Assembly (NCBI GenBank): GCA_016235865.1
Contig: JACRIK010000014.1
Span: 1 to 64,000, forward strand
Reading direction: 5' to 3'
Length of the DNA stretch: 64,000 nucleotides
Source of the DNA: Planctomycetota bacterium
Lineage (GTDB): Bacteria > Planctomycetota > MHYJ01 > JACQXL01
This document shows positions 50,562-56,496 of this stretch, piece after piece. The notes beneath the pieces were generated by a model. It was not told the DNA's origin. It worked only from the letters and a program-made list of their open reading frames with translations, and made no database searches. How positions within the stretch are numbered: position 1 is the stretch's first letter; each line of letters begins with the position of its first letter. The position numbers and the translations under genes are program-made.

Positions 50562-50567
50562 TATATT
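50562..50567 (+). promoter_or_regulatory. Possible -10 box of the deacetylase gene
   Basis: TATATT ends 6 nt before the ATG at 50574, the same spacing as the leaderless promoters elsewhere in the window, and no Shine-Dalgarno sequence is present. No good -35 is visible at 16-18 nt. Confidence 0.4.
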
Positions 50568-50573
50568 CTTGCT

Positions 50574-51437
50574 ATGCGTAATTTAGTAATCCTCTGCCTT
50601 CTGCTGTTTCTCATCTCCGGTAATTCATTTGCCTACGCCGAGGACAAGAAAGAACCGCCGCCGGTTCCTATCATAACGGATATCGCAAAGGAAAAGGCAA
50701 CTCCGGAGTGGTTTAGTTTCACCGATGTTATCGGCGACTTCGTGGTCCTGACCTTTGACGACGGCCCGTTCCGCTCCGCCTTTAGGCGAGACCTCGCCTC
50801 TGGCGGGCAGGCCAACAACAACGGATGGGTGGACCATACCGGCATCATTCTGGATATCCTTAAAAGAGAAAACCTTAAGGCCGCCTTCTTTATCCTGGGC
50901 TTCCAACTGGATACCGCCAATGTCAAGACCGGCGAGACCTACCAGAAATACTGCCAGTGGCTGGGCCGGATGTTCGCCGAAGGGCACACCGTGGCCATCC
51001 ACGACCGCAAACATATCCAGTTTTACAAGCAGAGCCGGAAGGATATGGACGCCTCATTCGCCTATACCAAAACCCGGGTTCGGGAAATCTGCGGCCAGGA
51101 ACTCTCCTGTTATGTCCGTTCACCGGGCGGGTCAGTCAGCCGTGAAGCATTGCAATACCTGAGGCAGAATGGCTACAAGCACATCTTCTGGCACATCAAT
51201 TCCGAGCCCGAACAGTATCTCACCCCGAAGCAGATATTAAAGGCCATCATTAAGGAACTCAACCGGGGCAAGCGGGGCATTATCATGATGCACGACCGGA
51301 ATGCCTCGGAGTATCTGGAGGAATTGCTGCGCTGGCTCAAGGCCAATAAGATTAAAGTCATCACGCTGGAGGAATGGGAACGCCGCTACGGACTGCCTGA
51401 GACGCCCTTTACACCCCAAAAGGTCAAGTTTGACTGA
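50574..51437 (+). CDS. Secreted polysaccharide deacetylase with palindrome insert
   Basis: A 287-aa NodB-domain protein with a signal peptide (MRNLVILCLLLFLISGNSFAYA). Motif 1 is LTFDDGP (catalytic and metal Asp). Motif 2 is GHTVAIHDRKH (metal histidines), and YVRSPGGSVSREAL is motif 3; GIIMMHDRN near the C-terminus is the last His motif. Between motif 1 and the helix TGIILDILKREN there are 13 extra residues (FRSAFRRDLASGGQ) encoded by a GC-rich palindrome. It removes acetyl groups from glycans outside the cytoplasmic membrane; the substrate is unknown. Confidence 0.87.
   Translation: MRNLVILCLLLFLISGNSFAYAEDKKEPPPVPIITDIAKEKATPEWFSFTDVIGDFVVLTFDDGPFRSAFRRDLASGGQANNNGWVDHTGIILDILKRENLKAAFFILGFQLDTANVKTGETYQKYCQWLGRMFAEGHTVAIHDRKHIQFYKQSRKDMDASFAYTKTRVREICGQELSCYVRSPGGSVSREALQYLRQNGYKHIFWHINSEPEQYLTPKQILKAIIKELNRGKRGIIMMHDRNASEYLEELLRWLKANKIKVITLEEWERRYGLPETPFTPQKVKFD
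50770..50812 (+). repeat. Palindrome inserted in frame in the deacetylase gene
   Basis: CGCCT-TT-AGGCG followed by TCGCC-TCT-GGCGGG. The second part matches the first hairpin of the two-hairpin element at 29582-29643 (CTCGCC-TCA-GGCGGG). Confidence 0.6.
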
Positions 51438-51439
51438 TA

Positions 51440-52560
51440 GCGCGGGAATCTGCCCGGCAGGGATATACCTATCCTACTAACCGGATATTATCTTCTGCCT
51501 GCATCCCTGTTACGGATAATCCAATGGGATACTATTCCTGGCCTGGCCGGGTATTATGCCTAATCCCGGAGCCGATATCCTCTGCTTACGCCTGCTACAT
51601 ATCCTAAATTACCTGGGTATGTATTTGTGCCTGATAGGATATGCCTGCTGAATCATCGGGGCAGTATAGCCGGAGAAATAGTATATGCCTTCTTAAATAA
51701 TAGGGTATGTATGGCGCAAGCGCCTGGTATAGTTCTCTTATCAGTCGGGTATGCGCGACAAAGACAAAGGGTAGGCAGGGTAAATCAATATGGTATGCTG
51801 GATGGGGGTATATACTATGCTTGGTGTATCCACAGCCATATAGTCCCGACCGTACATCCTACCAGACCTTGCCTCACAGGGTATTACGGGTTGCGTCTAT
51901 GGGTGCCAGAGGGTAGGGGGGAGGGTGGTAGGAGGGGGGGTGGGGGGTACTACCCCCTGACGCTTGGGATAATAGGGTATATCGGTGGTGGTATTACCAT
52001 AACCGGATGGGGGTATTAGGGTTAGTGATAACGACTAATACCAGATGACTCAGGGGGTGTCAGGACTTGCCGCTGGGGATACTACCATCTGGGTTAGGGG
52101 ATAATACCTCATCCGGCTACCACTGATACCATGTCTGGCCAGTGATAATAGGTCTTGTGGTTGGCCATAATACCACGTATGGCCAGAGGTATTACCAGTA
52201 ACGGACAGAGGTATATGGCTGTAGAGCCATAGAGCCGGGGGAGTAGGGTTATTTAGCATAGGGTATTGCAACAGAGAATATATGCTATTTCTTTTAGATA
52301 CCACTTGATATTGGACAGAGGTATGGTTATATTACAATGGGGAGAAGATAGGGCTTCTCCAAGGATATGTCCGAGGGATTATATATAGTTATGGGGCGTA
52401 TCAGCAGAGGCATAGGGCAGTGCATTAGAGGAATGGGGCTCGTTCTAACAAGAGCATATGCGTGTGGATTAGGATGCGTATACTCCTGTTACTAAGAGCA
52501 TAGGTGACTGTTGAGTGAGGCATACTCATAATCATTGCCCATAAGCCCCTGGAAGAGTTG
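51440..52560. other. GGTAT-rich non-coding island
   Basis: About 1.1 kb without a credible gene. The words GGTAT and ATACC occur roughly 20 times or more, about ten times the chance expectation of 2-3, often as GGTATTACC, GGGTATGTATGG or GGTACTACCCC. It also holds a G-rich run at about 51910-51950. It shares its GGTAT(GG) word with the minisatellite at 7396-7811 but has no regular period. With the palindrome and element copies at 52601-52765 it fills the stretch 51438-52776. Confidence 0.7.
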
Positions 52561-52600
52561 GTATATCCGGGGTAGAGAACGCGGAGCGTACTCCGTAGGG

Positions 52601-52672
52601 ACAACCCCCTAACCCCCTTTGTTAAGGGGGATTCAAACTCCCCCTTGGTAAAGGGGGACCAAGGGGGTTATT
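52601..52672 (+). repeat. Intergenic palindrome, AACAACCCCC family, copy 3
   Basis: Begins ACAACCCCCTAACCCCC and ends AAGGGGGTTATTAT, with internal TTTGTTAAGGGGGA and CCCCCTTGGTAAAGGGGG stems. Confidence 0.75.
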
Positions 52673-52706
52673 ATGTAACCTTAATGTAACATTATGAGTG
52701 AGGCAG

Positions 52707-52765
52707 TCCCGCCATTCGGCGGGATAAGAGTTTGTAACTCGCTTCGCTCTAACAAACTCTAAAGG
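52707..52765 (+). repeat. Two-hairpin element, copy 6 (second orphan-gene leader)
   Basis: TCCCGCC-ATTC-GGCGGGA, TAAG, then AGAGTTTGT (52727-52735) pairing with ACAAACTCT (52752-52760), 9 of 9, then AAAGGGGG as ribosome binding site. Compared with the 28773 copy the central GC/GC pairs are TT/AA, a double compensatory change. Confidence 0.8.
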
Positions 52766-52776
52766 GGGTGATAACA

Positions 52777-53586
52777 ATGAGTAAAGTAGTAAGTTTTCTG
52801 CGCGTCTCGGCCACCGGCATTGCCTCAGACCCGCCCACCGGGGTATCTGTTCCGGACGGGTCCAAGGAACAATGGCAGGAGGCGATGATTCTCAATGCCA
52901 GCCGGATTAACCAAAAACGCAAGAAGAAGATTCCGGACCAGCCCAGATACGAGACCAATATTGCCGGCTCGTCCATCAAGACCTGGGGCAACTTTATTGA
53001 CCCGAACTTTATCAGCCGGTCCGGACGGACCAAGTCCAATATCGTGGCCACGCATGCCCGGGCTATTTCCCAGGGCTATGCCAAATATAACCAGCATCTG
53101 GACGAGATGTTCGCCACCGAGGACGGCGTGCCCTGCAAGAAGTTCCGGGACAAGGTCACGGCCGCGGCGGACCGCTATGCCCAAAAGGCCCGGATAATGA
53201 TGGGCCTGACCGGCAACAAGGTGACCGGCTACGGATGCAACGTGGTCATTCCGCTCTGGATTGCCAATGACTCGCGCATCGCCGGGATGATTGGTCCGGG
53301 CGACAAGATGAGCGGCGGGCCGGTGGATATCATCAGGCCGGGGCTGCTGGTGCCGTTCAAGGGCGGGATAGTGTCGCTGTTAAATCAGGGCGGTTTCATG
53401 GTGGCCATGTCCAAATTCAGCCCGGAGATTATGCTCTATGAGAACATGCGCAACAATGATTTCCTGTCCGGGTTGCAGGACAGTGTCAAGTATGAGAAAT
53501 TCTCCGTGGGCGGCGCCTCGCACTGCGACTGGGTCTCGGACATCGACCTGGGGCTTTGTTTGGAGGTGCAGATAAGCGAGAAATAG
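52777..53586 (+). CDS. Orphan protein of unknown function
   Basis: A 269-aa soluble protein with no signal peptide. The N-terminal part is hydrophilic and basic (INQKRKKKIPDQPRYETN), the middle is helical (NQHLDEMFATEDGVPCKKFRDKVTAAADRYAQKARIMM), and the C-terminal part is mixed (RPGLLVPFKGGIVSLLNQGGFMVAMSKFSPEIMLYENMRN). I recognise no family. The ATG at 52777 with AAAGGGGGTG upstream is preferred over a GTG at 52768. GC-rich codon use is like the housekeeping genes. It sits between a two-hairpin element and a palindrome-rich region. Confidence 0.65.
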   Translation: MSKVVSFLRVSATGIASDPPTGVSVPDGSKEQWQEAMILNASRINQKRKKKIPDQPRYETNIAGSSIKTWGNFIDPNFISRSGRTKSNIVATHARAISQGYAKYNQHLDEMFATEDGVPCKKFRDKVTAAADRYAQKARIMMGLTGNKVTGYGCNVVIPLWIANDSRIAGMIGPGDKMSGGPVDIIRPGLLVPFKGGIVSLLNQGGFMVAMSKFSPEIMLYENMRNNDFLSGLQDSVKYEKFSVGGASHCDWVSDIDLGLCLEVQISEK

Positions 53587-53617
53587 TTGAGCGTAGGGCG
53601 TATAGCGGAGAGAGTAG

Positions 53618-53651
53618 AATCCCCTCTAAAAAGAGGGGCAGGGGTGTGTTA
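53618..53651 (+). repeat. CCCCTCT palindrome, left arm of a 1.5-kb inverted pair
   Basis: AATCCCCTCT-AAAA-AGAGGGG followed by CAGGGGTGTGTTA. The reverse complement, with small changes, is at 55079-55113. The 53587-53962 stretch otherwise holds only small palindromes, including family C copy 3. Confidence 0.65.
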
Positions 53652-53830
53652 CAGTGAACCCGCTGCGACTGAAGGGAGTCCCGTTAGGGATGCGGCTGAA
53701 TTAATCGGCGTATGCTCCTAACTGGACTCTCGCCATGGCGGGAACGGGTATAATCTTTCGGCAATAATGCACTTATTGACAATCTGATTGATAGAAAGTA
53801 GTATTTCCTGCCCAGCCCTTTGCAAAGCAA

Positions 53831-53873
53831 TAGTCGGTAGCGCTTTAGCCAGCGGCTAAAGCGCACCGGGTAC
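53831..53873 (+). repeat. Family C palindrome, copy 3
   Basis: TAGTCGGTAGC, hairpin GCTTTAGCC-AGC-GGCTAAAGC, then GCACCGGGTAC. The flanks match the copies at 25442 and 25689, while the hairpin sequence is different. Confidence 0.6.
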
Positions 53874-53875
53874 AA

Positions 53876-53892
53876 TATTGTGTCCCCAGATT
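53876..53892 (+). repeat. TATTGTGTCCCCAGATT, left inverted repeat of the lipoprotein gene
   Basis: A 17-bp perfect inverted partner (AATCTGGGGACACAATA) is at 54627-54643, on the other side of the 53963-54565 gene. Confidence 0.75.
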
Positions 53893-53962
53893 CCCAGATT
53901 CTGTAGATTCCCCAGATTCCATATTCCCAATCTTGAAAAGTACTATCACAAGAATTACAATT

Positions 53963-54565
53963 TTACTTTATTTGGAATGATATTTCTGATTTTAATTCGC
54001 CATTCCATATTTTTTGCCCTTGATTGTATCTCTCAAAAGAGTATAATTTCCAATATTCCCAGACATAATCTCCGGGTTTCCACTCCACTAAAGACAATGG
54101 CCCTTCATTATCTTTATAAACAATATTTTTTATATAGGTACACCCCTTCTTTATTATGATAAATCCTCCGATATCCACCTGTACGTCCATTAGAGATCCT
54201 TGCCAAACGAGTTCCCTCTTATTATTAGTTAGTCTATATGCCACCCTCCACTCATCTTTAGCTGACGGGAATTTAGTAATAATAATATCATTCTCATCTA
54301 AATTTACTATTCTAAATTCCAATTTCATCTCGTCGCCTTTTGCATATACTTTTTTATCAGTAATGATTCTCATCGCTAACTTAGACTGAACAAATTCATT
54401 TGGAGGTGGGGGACGCAGGTTTTCTTGTATGTATTGAATTACATCTGTATCACGCTTCTTTTTTAACTCCGCCTCAATGGTATCGTGTGGAACAAATGAA
54501 TTATTAGTACATGAGCCAACAGTCCAAACAATAGTTAAAACAAGTAAAACAATTTTAATATTCAT
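53963..54565 (-). CDS. Putative lipoprotein, BsuPI-like
   Basis: A 200-aa AT-rich gene. The signal peptide MNIKIVLLVLTIVWTVGSC has a lipobox VGSC, giving a lipidated Cys at 19. The mature part contains KVYAKGDEMKLEFRIVNLDENDIIITKF and later EWKPGDYVWEYWKLY, which recall the BsuPI / intracellular proteinase inhibitor beta-sandwich; this is a weak match. It is bordered by a 17-bp inverted repeat and, further out, by a second inverted pair, so it looks like an imported unit. Confidence 0.6.
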   Translation of the reverse strand: MNIKIVLLVLTIVWTVGSCTNNSFVPHDTIEAELKKKRDTDVIQYIQENLRPPPPNEFVQSKLAMRIITDKKVYAKGDEMKLEFRIVNLDENDIIITKFPSAKDEWRVAYRLTNNKRELVWQGSLMDVQVDIGGFIIIKKGCTYIKNIVYKDNEGPLSLVEWKPGDYVWEYWKLYSFERYNQGQKIWNGELKSEISFQIK

Positions 54566-54626
54566 TTAATTATCTCCAGTTTATGGTCTTGTTTTGAGCC
54601 AGCACTAGGTCGTTGTGCAATTTGGT

Positions 54627-54870
54627 AATCTGGGGACACAATACTAGTTTCCCTCCTGTTTAACCTTGAATTCGGTAGTTCAAGTTAGTTGGGGACAGAC
54701 CACATATTTTCTTCCCCTTTATTTATGCGGCCTACCGGACTTTTTCTTTATAAAACACCGTTTTAGCCGACGCTCCAGGCGCTCTATAATCTGGGATAAT
54801 CTGGGATAATCTGTCTGGGACTGTCTGGGGACACAATACTAGTTTCCCTCCTGTTTAGCCTTGAATTCGG
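54627..54870 (+). repeat. GGGGACACAATA repeats (inverted partner and 46-bp direct repeat)
   Basis: A 46-bp block starting CTGGGGACACAATACTAG is present at 54630-54675 and again at 54825-54870 with one mismatch. Between them is TTGGGGACAGACCACAT, a string typical of REP-like sequences linked to Y1 transposases, although no transposase is seen. The gene-free stretch 54566-55122 contains these and GC-rich palindromes, and nothing that looks coding. Confidence 0.7.
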
Positions 54871-55078
54871 GGGTCACCTACTCAATTCGCTCCGCTTAGA
54901 ACGCTCCGCGGTCTCTACGAGTTCGCCCTCACTTTCGGTTTCGGGCCGGGCTTTTTAAACCCCAGAAACCGCCCCAAGAAATTTTCTATTTTCTTTATGA
55001 AACTCTCGTTCCCCGAATTCTGGGGATAGCATACTCGATTGTTTAATTCGGTATACCCAGAACGAACCCAGCATAAGA

Positions 55079-55113
55079 TAACACACCCCTGACCCCTCTT
55101 GATAGAGGGGATT
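55079..55113 (-). repeat. CCCCTCT palindrome, right arm of the inverted pair
   Basis: TAACACACCCCTG then ACCCCTCT-TGAT-AGAGGGGATT, the reverse complement of 53618-53651 with changes in the loop. Confidence 0.65.
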
Positions 55114-55122
55114 ATTAGGAAA

Positions 55123-56160
55123 CTACTTGTCCTTGGCCCAGAATTTTATCAGGGTGTCGCGGGAGCCGGAGGCGAGTAGTTGACCGTCCGGGCTGAAGAC
55201 GATAAAGCAGGCCTTTTCGCTATGGCCCCGGATGGTCTGGATTTCCTGCCAGGTTGCCGTGTCCCAGATTTTTATCATCTTGTCCCAGCCGGATGATGCC
55301 AGATACCTGCCGTCCGGGGTATATGCCAGGCCGCAGAGTTTGTCCGTATGCCCGTAAAGGGTCTTGACTTCCTGACCTGTTGCCACGTCCCAGATTTTGA
55401 CCAGTTTGTCATAGCCGCCGGATGCCAGGTATTTGCCGTCCGGCGAGAAGGTGACAAAGCTGACCTCCTTGGTGTGGCCCAGCAGGGTGTAGGTCGGGCG
55501 GTTTTGGTAGATGTCCCATATCTTTACGGTGCTATCAATGCCGGCCGAGGCGAGCATAGTCCCGGTCGGCGCTCCGATGCCTTCGGATGCGGAGCGCCCC
55601 GACTCCTGTCGGGGCGCAAATGCCACCGAATAGACCTCATTGGTATGGCCCATGAGGACATTAAATTCCTTGCCGGTGGCTACGTCCCAGATGACGATGG
55701 TCTTGTTGTGGGTGGCCGCGGCCAGGAAGGCACCGTCCGGGCTGAAGGCCAGGGACCAGATTTTGTCGTCGTTCCGGTCGCCTAACAGCCTGACTTCCTC
55801 GCCGGTATTAACGTCCCAGAAACGGATGGTCTTGTCCGAACTGCCTGAGACCAGGTATTTGTCGTCGGGTGAGAATATGACAATCGGGATATAGCCCTGA
55901 TGTTCGGTGATGGTCCGGATTTCCTTGCCGGTGGCCACGTCCCAGAGCTTGAGGGAATAGCAGGATGAGGCCAGGTATTTTCCGTTGTGGCTGAAATTGA
56001 TGCAGTTGACACAGCGATTGTGGCCGGTCAGGACCTTGACCTCCTTCCATGCCCCCACACCAATGGAATTGGTGTGGGGGCATGGGGCAGGTGAATTAGT
56101 GGTACAACTGATGGTAAATAGCAGTATGCCACAACACCAATATAGTAATAAATTTTTCAC
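55123..56160 (-). CDS. WD40-repeat lipoprotein with two palindrome inserts
   Basis: A 345-aa beta-propeller. The signal peptide (MKNLLLYWCCGILLFTISC, lipobox TISC) is followed by about seven WD40 repeats of the form GHTxxVxxVxFSPDGxxLASGSxDxTIKIWD. A probable interaction scaffold on the outer side of a membrane. Two repeats are embedded in the coding sequence. PCPHTNSIGVGAW, just after the lipobox, is the CCCCACACCAAT palindrome. RQESGRSASEGIGAPT, within the fourth repeat where PDGTM is expected, is a family B palindrome. The upstream GIY-YIG gene overlaps its start by 4 nt. Confidence 0.9.
   Translation of the reverse strand: MKNLLLYWCCGILLFTISCTTNSPAPCPHTNSIGVGAWKEVKVLTGHNRCVNCINFSHNGKYLASSCYSLKLWDVATGKEIRTITEHQGYIPIVIFSPDDKYLVSGSSDKTIRFWDVNTGEEVRLLGDRNDDKIWSLAFSPDGAFLAAATHNKTIVIWDVATGKEFNVLMGHTNEVYSVAFAPRQESGRSASEGIGAPTGTMLASAGIDSTVKIWDIYQNRPTYTLLGHTKEVSFVTFSPDGKYLASGGYDKLVKIWDVATGQEVKTLYGHTDKLCGLAYTPDGRYLASSGWDKMIKIWDTATWQEIQTIRGHSEKACFIVFSPDGQLLASGSRDTLIKFWAKDK
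55564..55611 (-). repeat. Family B palindrome inside a WD40 repeat
   Basis: Minus strand: GCCCCGAC-AGGA-GTCGGGGC, then CGCTCCGCATCCGAAGGCAT continuing CGGAGC. It interrupts a codon run that would otherwise read PDGTM, adding a net 15 residues, and a CCGAC is present on both sides. Confidence 0.75.
56047..56085 (-). repeat. CCCCACACCAAT palindrome inside the WD40 gene, copy 2
   Basis: A 39-bp perfect palindrome with arms CCATGCCCCCACACCAAT and an odd centre (TCC/GGA). It equals 13 codons and is in frame after the lipobox. Confidence 0.85.
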
Positions 56161-56411
56161 CGTATACTCTCCTTGATACGGTTTTTCAGTTGCGCGAGAG
56201 CTTTTGACCTTAGTTTCAGGTTCTTTTCCCTGATTCGCGCATCCTTTTCCGATTTGTATGCTTCATAATAGATTAATTCAAATAGAATTCTGCTTTTAGT
56301 AGAGAAGACCTGACCTCTATTGTGTTCTGCCAATCTTCTTTTCAAATCACTGGTTGAGCCGAGATATAGATTGTTATCTTTCTTACTCTTCAGGATATAC
56401 ATATAGAACAT
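56157..56411 (-). CDS. GIY-YIG nuclease-domain small protein
   Basis: An 84-aa single GIY-YIG domain (MFYMYILKSKKDNNLYLGSTSDLKRRLAEHNRG, then FELIYYEAYKSEKDARIREKNLK). The ATG at 56411 is chosen; the longer open frame upstream translates the CCCCACACCAAT palindromes at 56420-56494. It overlaps the WD40 start by 4 nt. It is a relative of the 49919 gene, but the two proteins differ at many positions. Confidence 0.85.
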   Translation of the reverse strand: MFYMYILKSKKDNNLYLGSTSDLKRRLAEHNRGQVFSTKSRILFELIYYEAYKSEKDARIREKNLKLRSKALAQLKNRIKESIR

Positions 56412-56421
56412 ATGAAGTTTA

Positions 56422-56494
56422 CCCCCACACCAATCCATCGTCCCAATGTGTTGTGTGAGGGATTTATCCCCACACCAATGGAATTGGTGTGGGG
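56422..56494. repeat. CCCCACACCAAT palindromes, copy 3 and a degenerate half
   Basis: CCCCACACCAAT-GGA-ATTGGTGTGGGG at 56468-56494 is perfect. The segment 56422-56461 begins with the same arm but has a decayed partner. They lie between the HEAT gene stop and the GIY-YIG start. Confidence 0.75.
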
Positions 56495-56496
56495 AT

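Noticed and set aside
51627-52304. Reading frames in the GGTAT-rich island
   Set aside because: Low-complexity composition, no ribosome binding sites, no recognisable protein features; overlapping frames on both strands.
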